Assembly: GCA_012034575.1 (NCBI GenBank)
Contig: JAAUPF010000013.1
Span: 1-64,000, forward strand
Length of the DNA stretch: 64,000 nt
Source: Richelia sp. CSU_2_1
Lineage (GTDB): Bacteria; Cyanobacteriota; Cyanobacteriia; Cyanobacteriales; Microcoleaceae
Direction of reading: 5' to 3'
The position numbers and the translations under genes were made by a program. The notes beneath the pieces were generated by a model that had not been told where the DNA came from, searched no databases, and was given only the letters and a program-made list of their open reading frames with translations. Positions 43,957 through 53,627 of this stretch are shown here, piece by piece (within the stretch, counting starts at the first letter, position 1; each line of letters begins with the position of its first letter).

Positions 43957-45540
43957 ATGAAAGCTACCCCGCCTGTGGAGCTGCTGCCGCCGGGCCCAGC
44001 CGCCAAAACTCCCCATGCTTCCCGCCTCACCCCAGTCCTCAACCACCTGCACCCCAGCCCAGAAACCTTACTGCTCCTAGTTTCCCTGATCGTAGGGGGA
44101 GTCACCGGTGCAGGCGTCATCACCTTTCACTACCTGATCCACTTCATCCACACCCTCATGCTCGAAGACTTCATGGGGGCAATCTCTAATGCAGGCTCTT
44201 GGACGCTAGCCTGCATCCCCACCATCGGCGGAATCGTTATCGGCTTAATGCGCTGGCGGTTTCAGGACTTCGGCCCGAATATGTCTTCATTAATCGCAGC
44301 CACCCGCGGGCTGCAAGAACTTTCCCCCCTCAAGCCCATCACTAAGATGATGGCCGCCTCCGTATCCCTCGGCACCGGTGCTTCCCTCGGTCCGGAAGCC
44401 CCCAGCGTTGAAATTGGTGCCAACTTCGGAATGCTGCTGGCGCAAGTCTTGCAGCTTTCCCCGGAACGGCAGCGCTTGCTTTTGGGAGCCGGATCTGCTG
44501 CGGGTTTAGCCGCTGGATTTAACGCTCCCATCGCCGGAGTATTTTTTGCTTTAGAAGTTGTTCTCGGCAGCACCTTCGCCACCTCGTCAATCAGCGTAGT
44601 TTTGCTTGCTGCCGTGGTTTCCGCACTGCTGGCTCAAATTTGTTTGGGCGCTCAGCCCGCCTTTGCCCTGCCCGTCTACGACGCGCGCAGCCCCTTAGAA
44701 CTCCCGCTGTACATGGGATTGGGGCTGTTGGCTAGTGGGGTATCCATCGCCTATACCGAGGCTATTCAAGTGGCGGAACGCTGTTTTCACGGCAAAGTCC
44801 GGGGATTTGGCTTGCTCGAACGAATGCCGAGGCCGTTTCATCCAGTAATCGGCGGTGCTTGCGTCGGTTTGGTAGCTTTGTTGATGCCTCAAGTTTTGGG
44901 CGTCGGCTACGAAACAGTCGAAGCCATGCTGCAAAATGTCGAGTTTTCCCTGTCGCTGCTGCTGCTGTTGCTAGTGGTGAAACTAGGGGTGACAGCAATC
45001 AGCCTCGGCAGCGGTTTAGTAGGCGGAATTTTTGCTCCGGCAATGTTTTTGGGAGCTTCGTTGGGTTCAGCTTACGGTATCTTTTTGGCAATGGTGCCGG
45101 TTTTGGCCGATCGCGTTGCTGGCCCTCCCGCCTATGCAATGGTAGGAATGGCCGCCGTGCTTGCCGGCAGTGCTAGAGCACCGCTGACAGCTATTTTATT
45201 GTTGTTTGAATTGACTAGAGATTACCGAATTGTTTTGCCTTTGATGGCGGCGGTGGGATTGAGCGTTTGGCTGGTGGAATGTGCCAATCGTCGATCGACA
45301 GCTCACAGCCTCAACCTCCACCAAATGGGTGTAGATGTAGCTGTCAATACCCCGATTCAAGCTATAGAACCTTTGCAAGATTGGGAAGATGCTTTGGGCG
45401 ATCGAATTGTTGCGGAACTGATTTCTTGCCCCATGCCGGCTGAGGGCGATCGCACCGACGAAGAGCCCGTTTTAGCAATGGCTAACGCACATTTATCAGA
45501 AGATGTCAAGCCTTTACCTGAAACAAAATCAGCAGTTTGA
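43957..45540 (+). CDS. ClC family chloride channel/transporter
   Basis: This is a 527-residue protein with about 12 membrane helices of the ClC fold. GTGASLGPEAPSVEIGA corresponds to the anion-pore and gating-Glu region (GSSLGREGP in classic members). GLAAGFNAPIAGVFFALEVVLG and GSGLVGGIFAPAMFLGASLG are further pore signatures. The C-terminal 90 residues are cytoplasmic but too short for a CBS pair. It could balance charge or handle fluoride or chloride. It lies downstream of the ars genes but probably has its own promoter. Confidence 0.9.
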   Translation: MKATPPVELLPPGPAAKTPHASRLTPVLNHLHPSPETLLLLVSLIVGGVTGAGVITFHYLIHFIHTLMLEDFMGAISNAGSWTLACIPTIGGIVIGLMRWRFQDFGPNMSSLIAATRGLQELSPLKPITKMMAASVSLGTGASLGPEAPSVEIGANFGMLLAQVLQLSPERQRLLLGAGSAAGLAAGFNAPIAGVFFALEVVLGSTFATSSISVVLLAAVVSALLAQICLGAQPAFALPVYDARSPLELPLYMGLGLLASGVSIAYTEAIQVAERCFHGKVRGFGLLERMPRPFHPVIGGACVGLVALLMPQVLGVGYETVEAMLQNVEFSLSLLLLLLVVKLGVTAISLGSGLVGGIFAPAMFLGASLGSAYGIFLAMVPVLADRVAGPPAYAMVGMAAVLAGSARAPLTAILLLFELTRDYRIVLPLMAAVGLSVWLVECANRRSTAHSLNLHQMGVDVAVNTPIQAIEPLQDWEDALGDRIVAELISCPMPAEGDRTDEEPVLAMANAHLSEDVKPLPETKSAV

Positions 45541-45882
45541 GGGCGATCGACTTCCATTTCTTCGCCGTCAAACTAACTTTCTCGCAGCTAAATCTTACAA
45601 ACAAATAAGTTGCCAGCCCCGTGCATTGATGCCGGGGTCCAAAACCGTGACGCAACCTTTAGCCTGCTAAAATAGCTATAGCAGTTGACAGTTGGCAGTT
45701 GACAGTTGACAGTTAACAGTTGACTGTTACGAGCCGCGAATCAAACCGTCGATCCGTCGCCGAGATAAGGGCTTGATTCATGAGTTCCTGAATGTCCTAG
45801 CGCCTTGGCAATTACTATATGTGTTGCTCAGTAAGAATAGTCGCTACCATCCCCGTTGATTCAGTCCCCAGAAGTCAAAGCT
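45541..45882. repeat. Hairpin, ACAGTTG tract and inverted-repeat copy A
   Basis: CCCCGTGCATTGATGCCGGGG (about 45619-45638) makes a stem after the ClC gene. An ACAGTTG tract follows (45681-45725). 45733-45806 is one copy of a repeat whose inverted partner lies at 53453-53530. Confidence 0.7.
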
Positions 45883-46752
45883 ATGATATTTATCAACCCC
45901 AAAACCGATTACGCCTTCAAAAAAATCTTCGGTTCCTCAAAAAGCAAAGACATTCTCATCAGCTTTCTCAACGCCCTAGTTTATGAAGGCAATCCGACTA
46001 TTGCAGATTTAGAAATCATCAATCCCAACCTACCGCCCCAAGTTGAAGGATTAAAAGATTCTTATCTCGATGTCAAAGCCAAACTGAATGACGGCACTTT
46101 AGTCATCATTGAAATGCAAGTAATTAACGTTCAGTCTTTTGGCAAGCGAGTTTTTTACAACGCAGCTAAGACTTACGCTTTGCAATTGCCAGCAGCAGCC
46201 GGCTATCGAATGTTGAAGCCAGTAATTGCTTTAACAATCACTGATTTTGAGATGTTTCCGAATCGCGCTGAATTCATTTCGAGATTTGTGTACAAAGAAG
46301 TCAAGAGCAACTTTACTTATCCCGAAAACGACATGGATTTAGTATTTGTAGAGTTGCCGAAATTCACCAAAGAAATAGAGCAACTGTCAACCCTGGCAGA
46401 TAAATGGACTTATTTCATGAAAAATGCCAGAAACCTGACAGCCGTACCCGAAACAATGGATAGAGTACCGGAAATACATCAAGCATTTGAGATTGCGAAT
46501 CAAGCCCAACTCAGCTCGGAAGAATTAGCAGCATTGGAACGCAGAGAACAGTTTATTTACGACCAACAGGGAGCGATTATCAAAGCTGTTCAAGACGGAA
46601 TAGAACAAGGAATAGAACAAGGAATAGAAGAAGGAAAACGACAAGAAAAACTGGCGATCGCCCGACAATTGCTTTCAGTATTAGATGATGAAACTATCAG
46701 TCAAACTACAGGACTCAGTGTTGAAGAAATTGCTAATTTGCGAACAGAATGA
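45883..46752 (+). CDS. Rpn family PD-(D/E)XK nuclease-like protein
   Basis: This is a 289-residue protein that opens INPKTDYAFKKIFGSSKSKDILISF. The PD-(D/E)XK active-site pattern is YLDVKAKLNDG..VIIEMQV (Asp, then Glu-X-Gln). The C-terminus is a repeated GIEQ coil (EQGIEQGIEEGKR) and a helical end. Often labelled as transposase, this Rpn family promotes RecA-independent recombination in vitro. Start ATG 45883 is closest to the family motif. Inverted-repeat copy A lies about 75 bp upstream. Confidence 0.88.
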   Translation: MIFINPKTDYAFKKIFGSSKSKDILISFLNALVYEGNPTIADLEIINPNLPPQVEGLKDSYLDVKAKLNDGTLVIIEMQVINVQSFGKRVFYNAAKTYALQLPAAAGYRMLKPVIALTITDFEMFPNRAEFISRFVYKEVKSNFTYPENDMDLVFVELPKFTKEIEQLSTLADKWTYFMKNARNLTAVPETMDRVPEIHQAFEIANQAQLSSEELAALERREQFIYDQQGAIIKAVQDGIEQGIEQGIEEGKRQEKLAIARQLLSVLDDETISQTTGLSVEEIANLRTE

Positions 46753-46854
46753 GTAGGCAATCGATCGGCCGGGAAAAAACTCATACCTGCGAGCAATTGA
46801 AAAATTTATGAAAACAATTGATTCTCGATGAGTCGATATAAAATGTTTGCAGGC

Positions 46855-46975
46855 CGCAAAAAACTCAGCGGTTGAAACCGCTTTGGGGGTGCAAAATCGA
46901 ATGACAGGCGAAGCTACATTCGATTTTCACCCCCAACTACACGAACAAAATCGGCCTGCGCCGATTAAAGAATAA
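46855..46975. repeat. Paired stem repeat around GGTTGAAACC
   Basis: AGCGGTTGAAACCGCT and TCGGCCTGCGCCGA are stems, and GGGGGTGCAAAATCGAAT pairs roughly with ATTCGATTTTCACCCCC. This resembles the dispersed repeats near 11070 and 42890. Confidence 0.6.
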
Positions 46976-47073
46976 CGGAATTCTAAACCCAGATGTGGTA
47001 AATAATCTCGATCGTAGCTGCAAATAATCCTCGTTTGTTTCGATCGAGATTGCTGTTTTGTACGATCGGACAT

Positions 47074-47105
47074 AAAAAACACCCTGACTTTGAAAATAGC
47101 CAGGG
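47074..47105 (-). terminator. Minus-strand terminator after small CRISPR array
   Basis: On the minus strand CCCTG pairs with CAGGG across an 14-base loop (47082-47105), then TGTTTTTT follows. It lies just past the last CRISPR repeat in the direction I infer for that array. Confidence 0.55.
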
Positions 47106-47112
47106 CAGATGA

Positions 47113-47299
47113 TTTTTGATTCAATTAGTTTCCCCAACGAGTGGGGACCTATCAGGGAAGAGAGCGCTTATCTGTGGTTTGTAGCGTTTCCATTCAATTA
47201 GTTTCCCCAACGAGTGGGGACGTGAAAGAAAGCCCTCTCAACTCAATCTTAGACGGCAATTTGGTTTCCATTCAATTAGTTTCCCCAACGAGTGGGGAC
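47113..47299 (-). CRISPR. Small CRISPR array, 3 repeats and 2 spacers
   Basis: 36-bp repeats lie at 47113-47148 (degenerate), 47186-47221 and 47264-47299, with spacers of 37 and 42 bp. Each repeat contains TTTCCCCAACGAGTGGGGAC, so the minus-strand transcript has a CCCCACTCGTTGGGG stem and ends in GGAAAC, a usual crRNA handle. The first repeat on the map is degenerate at its GTTTCC end, as expected for the leader-distal terminal repeat of a minus-strand array. No cas genes are in the window. Confidence 0.8.
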
Positions 47300-47548
47300 C
47301 CCTCCATTATACACCCTTTACAGCGCAAGCTTTCCAGAAGCCATTTGCGAGGGTTAGATCTTTTTCTTTGATTTCACGCCTGAGAACGCTTCAAAAAAAC
47401 GCCTGAAACCCTTACCCAGTAATGCTGCGAGGGCTGCGACGCAAAAACGTCATTTCAGCCATTTTACCGCCACCCTCGCAACAACAGACCGATCGCCCGA
47501 ATCCCTCGCGCTGCTTCCCAGACTGCCAGCCTGGGAAGCAACCAACAC
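47300..47548. other. Possible CRISPR leader
   Basis: This 250-bp region lies upstream of the small array if it is read on the minus strand. ACGCCTGA occurs twice (near 47376 and 47399). A GACTGCCAGCCTGGGAAGC patch forms a weak stem. No promoter could be assigned. Confidence 0.35.
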
Positions 47549-48007
47549 CTAAGCTTTGCGCTTCCGACGGCGGATGAGCACGCTCATCGCTTGTTTCGGA
47601 TCGGCCGCCCTCTGTACGGGACTCCAATCGCCAACTTCCGCAAATCCCAGGCGGTACAAAGTCAGCAGGGTTTCCCTGACGCCTTCAGGCGAACCCGTCA
47701 CGGTGATGCACACGATATCCTGTTCCGATGCTGCTGGCGATTTGCCTTCGGGGCTGTTTTCTTTGGGGGCTGCTGCAGGTGCGTTTTTCTCGGGCAAGTC
47801 TGCCGGCGCGCCTGTTGCTGCCGTTGCCTCATTGGATGGAACTTCTTCGAGGCTGGCGGATGCGTTTTCGTCGGGCAAGGATTCCGGCGCATCTGTTTCT
47901 GTCGGAGGCAAGGCATCCTGTTGGTAGGATTCCATCTCGGATGCTGCGGTTGATTCGGAATTCGGGCAAGCGAATTCGCTGTCTTCAGGCAAGTTTTGCT
48001 GTGACAT
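47549..48007 (-). CDS. Conserved hypothetical, Pro/Ala/Glu-rich
   Basis: This is a 152-residue protein. Residues 1-95 are acidic and rich in Pro, Ala and Glu, and likely disordered. The C-terminal 55 residues form a compact domain: DIVCITVTGSPEGVRETLLT, RLGFAEVGDWSPVQ, KQAMSVLIRRRKRKA. This tail looks conserved and basic at its end. ATG 48007 follows GAGAGAAC. Function unknown. Confidence 0.65.
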   Translation of the reverse strand: MSQQNLPEDSEFACPNSESTAASEMESYQQDALPPTETDAPESLPDENASASLEEVPSNEATAATGAPADLPEKNAPAAAPKENSPEGKSPAASEQDIVCITVTGSPEGVRETLLTLYRLGFAEVGDWSPVQRAADPKQAMSVLIRRRKRKA

Positions 48008-48898
48008 AATTGTTCTCTCGATTTTGGGTTTGCTAAAGCAACCCAAAAACCCAGCCGCCCCGCTGTTCAATGCAAAGCAGGGCGGCTTCAGAGAATGTTA
48101 ATATACTCTGTTAGCCACCAGACTGCCAGTTACAGTTTGGGGGTCATGCTGTCCTTAGCTGTTAGCGCAGCTACGGGCGGAACGAAGTGGAGGGAGTGCA
48201 ACTAGATTTTTAGGTGAGGCGGGTTGACTCTGTGACAAGTAAAGCAACCTCTGATGTTCAAGCGTATACATATTTGGGGGCCGGTGTCAATCCATTTTAG
48301 ATTTTTAGGTTTTAGATTTTCGATTTTAGATTTTCGATCGAGCTTATTTGCTACTCGTTAACCCTGCGGCAGAAATAGGGTTTCTAGTAAAAACTTTGCA
48401 AAAAATCTAACATTTTTCGTCAGAAACTCGGTCGATCGTATTGACTATTGTTTCAGTATATAGAAATCCTAAATGAATCATAAATCTTTAACCCCACCCC
48501 AGCCCTCCCCTTACTAAGGGGAGGGAGTAAGAAGAAGTTTAGAATTGATTTACGATCGCTAGATGTTGATGATGGCTTCTCAAAAAAAACTATTAATTCT
48601 CGACTGAGGTATGCAGAAAATATCCGCAGTGTCGAAAAAAGATGCTGGCGAGCTCGGCTGAGCCGATCGAACTGCGATCCAAATTGGCAATTTTAAGGGC
48701 GATACTGATGGGTAAACCTGTTGTAACAGTTTAATAACTTTGCCACTCAAAAAGAGAATTTAATGCTAAGATTTCCGGCTGAGAACGGCTTTGGTTGCTG
48801 TTGTTTGACGGTGGAAAAAATGGAACGATTTCCGGATTTCAAGCGTCGGCTACGGGAAAGGAAGTCTGATAACTTTGACGTGAGATAATACAAAAATT
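48008..48898. other. Long intergenic region
   Basis: No gene is visible in about 890 bp. It has TTTTAGATTTTCGATTTTAG units (48300-48345). A perfect 11-bp-arm stem CCCTCCCCTTA/TAAGGGGAGGG lies at 48503-48525. The CHASE2/FecR promoter may lie near its end. Confidence 0.4.
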
Positions 48899-49995
48899 AT
48901 GAATAAAATTTTTACCTGCCCGAGAGCGGTTAAAATTGCCCTAGCGAGCTTGTCACTGGCTGCTGTGAGTTTTTTCTCCTCCAGCGATCGGGCGATCGCG
49001 AATCCGGTGCCTGCTTCCCCCAATCAGCCGTCAAACAACACTAAAATATTCGTTAGCGAAGCCCTCGAAGAGGATCGCACTGCCGCAAGACCGATCGAGC
49101 CAACGGCGAATTTGATGGCGCGGGAAAGTAGAAAAGCTCAGGGGCCGGCAGCAGGACGATCGCTAGAAGTTCAAGAAATTCGGGGTACGGTAATATTTAA
49201 GGGTCGTCAGGCCCAAACGGGCGATCGGCTGGTTGCTCCGGGAGACGAAATTGTCACCGGCCCCGGCTCGACAGTCCGTCTAGCTATAGATAACAATATT
49301 GGGATCGTGGAAGTTGCCGAAAAAACAGCAGTCAGAATTTCCAGCTTGTCTGGTAGCGGAGACGAATCGGACACATCTATTTTTGTCAGCAGGGGACAAG
49401 TCAGGTTGTCAGTCGGCAAAACAGTGGCCGCAACTCAAACAGCCAAAGTCTCGGCCATCATCCCGCCGCAGCAAATTGCCTCGCTCAATACCTTCGCCGG
49501 CCTGGGCCAATCCCCTCAAATCGCCCAACAAAGAAGAGCCGCCAAACGAGCCCCAGTCAGAGTTGAAACCCCAGAAGGTGTTGCCGGAGTTCGCGGCACT
49601 TCCTTTGGCGTCAGCGTCGGACCCGACGGCAAAACCGGAGTCGAGACGATTGAAGGTGCAGTCGAAGTATCGAGTCGCGCGGGTGCGGAGGAAGTAGTTG
49701 TCACCCGCGGCAACTGGACTGCTGTTTTCCTCAAACTGCGCCTGTAGCGCCGGTTGCAACTCCCCGACTGGCATCGCTGAGAGTCCGCAGTTTGTCGAGA
49801 GTCAGTGGCAATATTTATCGCTTCAGCGCTCAAATCGCTCCGATGGATCTAGTTTACGTGAACGATCGAGAGATTAAAGTCGATCGATCGGGCAGATTTA
49901 ACATCCAAGGAGTTTTACCTCCCAGCCGCCGCCTCAAAATCACCGTGCGCGGCCCGTCAGTCAGAGAAAAGCATTACGAACTTGCTGTTCCCTAA
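48899..49995 (+). pseudogene. FecR-domain protein, frameshifted near 3' end
   Basis: The main frame (48899-49747) has a signal peptide and a FecR domain (LEVQEIRGTVIFKGRQAQTGDRLV.. to ETIEGAVEVSSR). It stops at TAG right after GNWTAVF. One extra T in the run 49725-49728 gives TAVFPQTAPVAPVATP and continues to the TAA at 49995. That continuation is a small beta domain (VSGNIYRFSAQIAPMDLVYV..). FecR proteins in cyanobacteria often sit beside CHASE2 cyclases, as here. They are thought to be periplasmic sensors or scaffolds rather than iron regulators. Confidence 0.8.
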
Positions 49996-50269
49996 CTCTT
50001 GAAATTTGAGCCAGAGAAATTTTGCGTCAATGCTTTACCCTTTTCGATTTCAATGATGGTGTTATGTCGCGTTCGATAGAGTAAAGTTTGTTCGTAGTGT
50101 GGAATGCAAGTCCGCTCTGGTTGCGGAAGAGAGTTCGCACTACAAAAAACTTCGATCGATGGTAATCTACCGGACACGATCTTAAATCCGATCGGGGATT
50201 GCGCAAACAATAGTTCGACTCCTAGTTTTTGAACTCAATTTGTGTCAAATATTGTGTCAAGATAATTGC

Positions 50270-52081
50270 ATGAAATTCAAAGAATGGATCGAGCATCTAC
50301 AGCAAAATCACCTGCCAAACCTGCGGCAATATATCACCACAAATCCTCCTTGGATGACAGGTGCCGCAGCCTCTATTTTATCTGTAGTGATGCTGCAAGT
50401 TGGAATGTGGCAGCCGCTAGAATATGTGGGATATAGAACGCTATTTCAAATTAGAGAATCGGGACTTTTGCCGAATCCGGGATGGGATTCAAGAATAGCA
50501 GTAATCGCGATCGAACCTCGAAGTTTGCAGGCCTACGGTCAATTTCCCTGGTCTCGCAACCGCTACGCCGAACTTTTGAAAGCGCTGAAAAAATCTTCCC
50601 CCACAGCAATCGGTTTCGATATTCTGTTCCTCGATCCGAGTCCTAAAGATGATATTTTAGCTCGGGCGATCGCAGATTCGGGCAATGTCGTACTCGCTAG
50701 AACGAGCAAAGAAGCACCGGTACCATCTTTGCAAGCGGCGGCGGCCGGTGTCGGTCACATCGTTCACAAACCCGATAGCGACGGGATGAGTCGCGAGTCA
50801 AAAATCTTTCTGCATTCGATGCCTAACTTCGGTTTAGTCATGACTCAGAGGTACAATGCCGCTAACCCGCAAAACCCTGTCCCGCTTCCGCAGCCGACAG
50901 ATTGGCCACCGCAAAATGCTTGGATCAACTGGCCGGGGGAAACCGAACTTTTGCCGACTTATGCTTTTGTTGATGTGGTAGAAGGTAGAATTCCTCCCGA
51001 GGATTTGAAAGATAAATTAGTGTTGGTCGGTTTAGTTGCGACGGGTTTCGATCGAATTTCTTCCCCCCTCGATCGAACTACGGCGGGAGTTTATTTGTAT
51101 GCAGCTTTGGTTGACAATTTGCTCAATCAACGCTTGATGAAACGGCTGCCAAAACTGCTAGAAATTATCCTGCTTTTGGGCATCGGGCCTCTAGTCAGTT
51201 TGCTGCTGTGCGATCGGGGCGTGAAAAGCAGAATTGGCATCGCTCTGGGTTTGCCTCTTGTTTGGATTGCCAGCGCTGCTGTGTTATTTGGCTTTCATTT
51301 TTGGTGGCTGCCAATTGCTGCGCCGATCGGCACTTTAATCTTATCAGGAACGGCTTTGCAATTGCGAGAACAATACGAAAAACAGCAGTTAATGAGGCTA
51401 TTTGAAAAACACGTCGCCCCCGAAACAGCCCAACTTATTTGGGAACGCAAAGCTGAAATATTTGAACAGGGGGAACTCGAACCTCAAGAACTGACAGCAA
51501 CTGTTTTATTTATGGATATTCGCAGTTTCACTTCGATTTCCGAAAAAATGCGACCGCGGGATTTGCTGGATTGGCTGAACACTTATTTAGAAGCAATGAC
51601 CGAGTGCATTATGGATCGCGGCGGCGTGGTAGATAAATATATTGGCGATGCAATTATGGCAGTTTTTGGCGTACCTTTTTGCCACACAGAATATCAAGAA
51701 ATTCAACAAGATGCTTTGAATGCTGTCGAAGCTTGCATCGCCATGCACGAAAGATTGCACAAACTCAACGAACAGCTTAGAATCGAACGCAAACCTTTAA
51801 TTAAATTTGGCATCGGTTTGCATACGGGGCAGTTAGTTGCCGGTAGCGTTGGCGGTTCGCGGCGTTTGAATTATTCTGTAATTGGCGATGCTGTTAATGT
51901 TGCTGCGAGATTGGAGGCGATGAATAAAGAAATTGTTTCTGACAGTCCGTTTAATTTGTTGGTAACGGGCAGAACTTTTGCTTACGTGCGCGATCGCTAC
52001 GAAGGTCAAAAAGTTGGAGCAATTCAATTGCGAGGCAAAAAAGAAGAAACTGTAGTTTATGCTATTTTAGGGGAGAAGTAA
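50270..52081 (+). CDS. CHASE2-domain adenylate/guanylate cyclase
   Basis: This is a 603-residue membrane cyclase. An N-terminal helix (about 30-48) is followed by an extracellular CHASE2 sensor (about 60-295, DSRIAVIAIEPRSLQAYGQFPW). Three membrane helices (about 300-370) follow, then a class III catalytic domain. Metal Asp416 is in LFMDIRSFTSISE, and YIGDAIMAVFG and GLHTGQLVAGSVG carry the second metal site and base-recognition region. It should make cAMP (or cGMP) in response to a periplasmic cue. ATG 50270 is chosen over a TTG. It lies about 275 bp after the FecR protein, its probable partner. Confidence 0.9.
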   Translation: MKFKEWIEHLQQNHLPNLRQYITTNPPWMTGAAASILSVVMLQVGMWQPLEYVGYRTLFQIRESGLLPNPGWDSRIAVIAIEPRSLQAYGQFPWSRNRYAELLKALKKSSPTAIGFDILFLDPSPKDDILARAIADSGNVVLARTSKEAPVPSLQAAAAGVGHIVHKPDSDGMSRESKIFLHSMPNFGLVMTQRYNAANPQNPVPLPQPTDWPPQNAWINWPGETELLPTYAFVDVVEGRIPPEDLKDKLVLVGLVATGFDRISSPLDRTTAGVYLYAALVDNLLNQRLMKRLPKLLEIILLLGIGPLVSLLLCDRGVKSRIGIALGLPLVWIASAAVLFGFHFWWLPIAAPIGTLILSGTALQLREQYEKQQLMRLFEKHVAPETAQLIWERKAEIFEQGELEPQELTATVLFMDIRSFTSISEKMRPRDLLDWLNTYLEAMTECIMDRGGVVDKYIGDAIMAVFGVPFCHTEYQEIQQDALNAVEACIAMHERLHKLNEQLRIERKPLIKFGIGLHTGQLVAGSVGGSRRLNYSVIGDAVNVAARLEAMNKEIVSDSPFNLLVTGRTFAYVRDRYEGQKVGAIQLRGKKEETVVYAILGEK

Positions 52082-52289
52082 TAACTTGAGAGTTTCTCGG
52101 GAGTTTGGAGTTTTGAGTTTTGAATTGATGAAATTTATCTGCGTTTATCTGCGTTTATCTGCCTTGCATCTGCGGTTGCAAGTTGGCAGTTGTCATTAGT
52201 CATCAATTATTTTATAGTAAAGTTGTCTAAATTACCAGAATTAAGTTAAGCTTAAAAATTGAAGTAGCGATCGCCCTAGGAGACACCCC
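52082..52289. repeat. GCGTTTATCT repeat (inverted pair, copy A)
   Basis: 52127-52184 contains three GCGTTTATCT-type units and GCCTTGCATCTGCGGTTGC. Its reverse complement lies at 54258-54314. Confidence 0.75.
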
Positions 52290-53339
52290 ATGTCAAACTT
52301 AGTTCAACGCTTAGCAATTACGGCTCACCCGCAATTAGAAAAATCCCTCGGCTATCGCGGTGACAAGCGGTGGGTGGCTTGGCGGTGGGAATCGGAAATC
52401 GACCAACTCATTTGCAGCGACGGCAAAATAGTAGGTACGGGCAATAATATGCCTTGGCTGGTGTTTTTGCAGCACGATTTAATCCATCCTGCACTACAAA
52501 AATACAACCTCAGCGAGAGCGATCGCCACTGGCTGCTGTTAGATAGAGAAACTCGCAATCTCTACGTTGGCGAAGGAAAAGCCGTGCAAAACCTGCTGGA
52601 ACAGCCGGAAAGTTTGGTATTATTAGCCTGTCTCGACGGCAGCAGCAAGGGCGATCGAACTGCGGGTGAAAATTTGCACCAAAAACTATCTAAAGTAACG
52701 GGAAGCGACGCTTTTCGCTGGCTGACAGGATTAATTCCGATCGGTATTGCAGCCACTTTAATCGGTGCTTTGGGAGTGGTAACTGGATTGCAGATCGGAC
52801 CGACGGTACAGCAGAAAATGGCCGATCGAGCAACGGCTAATATTTCTCCAATTAGTCCTTTAGCTAGCTGCGGGATTGGCGGTTCTGGTGATTTTTCTGC
52901 CTATGTCGGTACGTCGAAGGGCGATCGAGAACTGCATTTAATTGGCGTTTACGAAGCTAGTTCAGCACACGGAAATGGAGTGCAAACTACAGGTACGGTG
53001 GAAGTAAAAGTAGAACGCCAAAATAAGCCGATAATTCTCGCACTTTCAGCCTACGAACCGATTAACTGGAACCTGAATGTAGCGCCTGGGGCAGTTATCG
53101 AAAAAATTGTTGTTAACGGCTACCACAACCAAAATGTTGCGGGAGTTTCTGGCATTCCCATTGAAAAACGCACCTACGAATCGAACGGAGAGTATTTCGG
53201 CAATTTTATCTACAAGTGGGGGTCAACTACTGAAAGTACGAATACTCCTTCTCTCGTGACTAAGTTGGAACAGATAAATCATACGAATTTGACTTCTTTT
53301 CAAGGATGCTATCGGGGGACGAGTTTTACAATTAAGTAA
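52290..53339 (+). CDS. Hypothetical protein with one membrane helix
   Basis: This is a 349-residue protein. Residues 1-140 are soluble and Trp-rich (WVAWRWESEIDQLIC, MPWLVFLQHDLIH). One membrane helix lies at about 150-172 (IPIGIAATLIGALGVVTGL). Residues 190-349 form a beta-rich extracytoplasmic part (SAYVGTSKGDRELHLIGVYEASSAHGNG). CTAGGAGACACCCC precedes the ATG. No family is recognised; the outside domain's pattern recalls secreted ligand-binding modules. Confidence 0.65.
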   Translation: MSNLVQRLAITAHPQLEKSLGYRGDKRWVAWRWESEIDQLICSDGKIVGTGNNMPWLVFLQHDLIHPALQKYNLSESDRHWLLLDRETRNLYVGEGKAVQNLLEQPESLVLLACLDGSSKGDRTAGENLHQKLSKVTGSDAFRWLTGLIPIGIAATLIGALGVVTGLQIGPTVQQKMADRATANISPISPLASCGIGGSGDFSAYVGTSKGDRELHLIGVYEASSAHGNGVQTTGTVEVKVERQNKPIILALSAYEPINWNLNVAPGAVIEKIVVNGYHNQNVAGVSGIPIEKRTYESNGEYFGNFIYKWGSTTESTNTPSLVTKLEQINHTNLTSFQGCYRGTSFTIK

Positions 53340-53627
53340 GACTTTGAGGTACGCTATTTGGTAATTGGTAATTGGTAATTGGTAATTGGTAATTACTAAA
53401 GTGTACTTCATCGATCGTCCCCAAAGACTAGAGAAACTTTATTTGATAGCAACGCCTTGGCGCTCTTGACATTCAGGAACTCATGAATAAAGTCCTTATC
53501 TCGGCGACGGATCGACGGTTTGATTCGCGGAGCGCAACTGTCAACTGAGGGCGGGCACGGGGGCACCGCCCCTACCACAGGTCAACTATCAACTATCAAC
53601 TATATTTGTTTTAGTGAGGCGATCGCC
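53340..53627. repeat. GGTAATT tract and inverted-repeat copy B
   Basis: A five-unit GGTAATT tract (53359-53392). 53453-53530 is the reverse complement of the 45733-45806 repeat (GTCGCCGAGATAAGG shared). Then CAACTATCAACTAT units before the Uma2 gene. Confidence 0.75.

Noticed and set aside
45883-46752. Rpn gene as an insertion sequence
   Set aside because: No matching terminal repeats or target duplication flank the gene itself; the family name 'transposase' is misleading.
47141-47371. Plus-strand frame of 76 residues with repeated SIQLVSPTSGD
   Set aside because: The peptide repeat is the translated CRISPR repeat, not a gene.
41467-49728. Programmed ribosomal frameshifting at the T-runs
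   Set aside because: The runs are only four T, lack a clear downstream stem, and the same pattern in unrelated genes favours sequencing error or decay.
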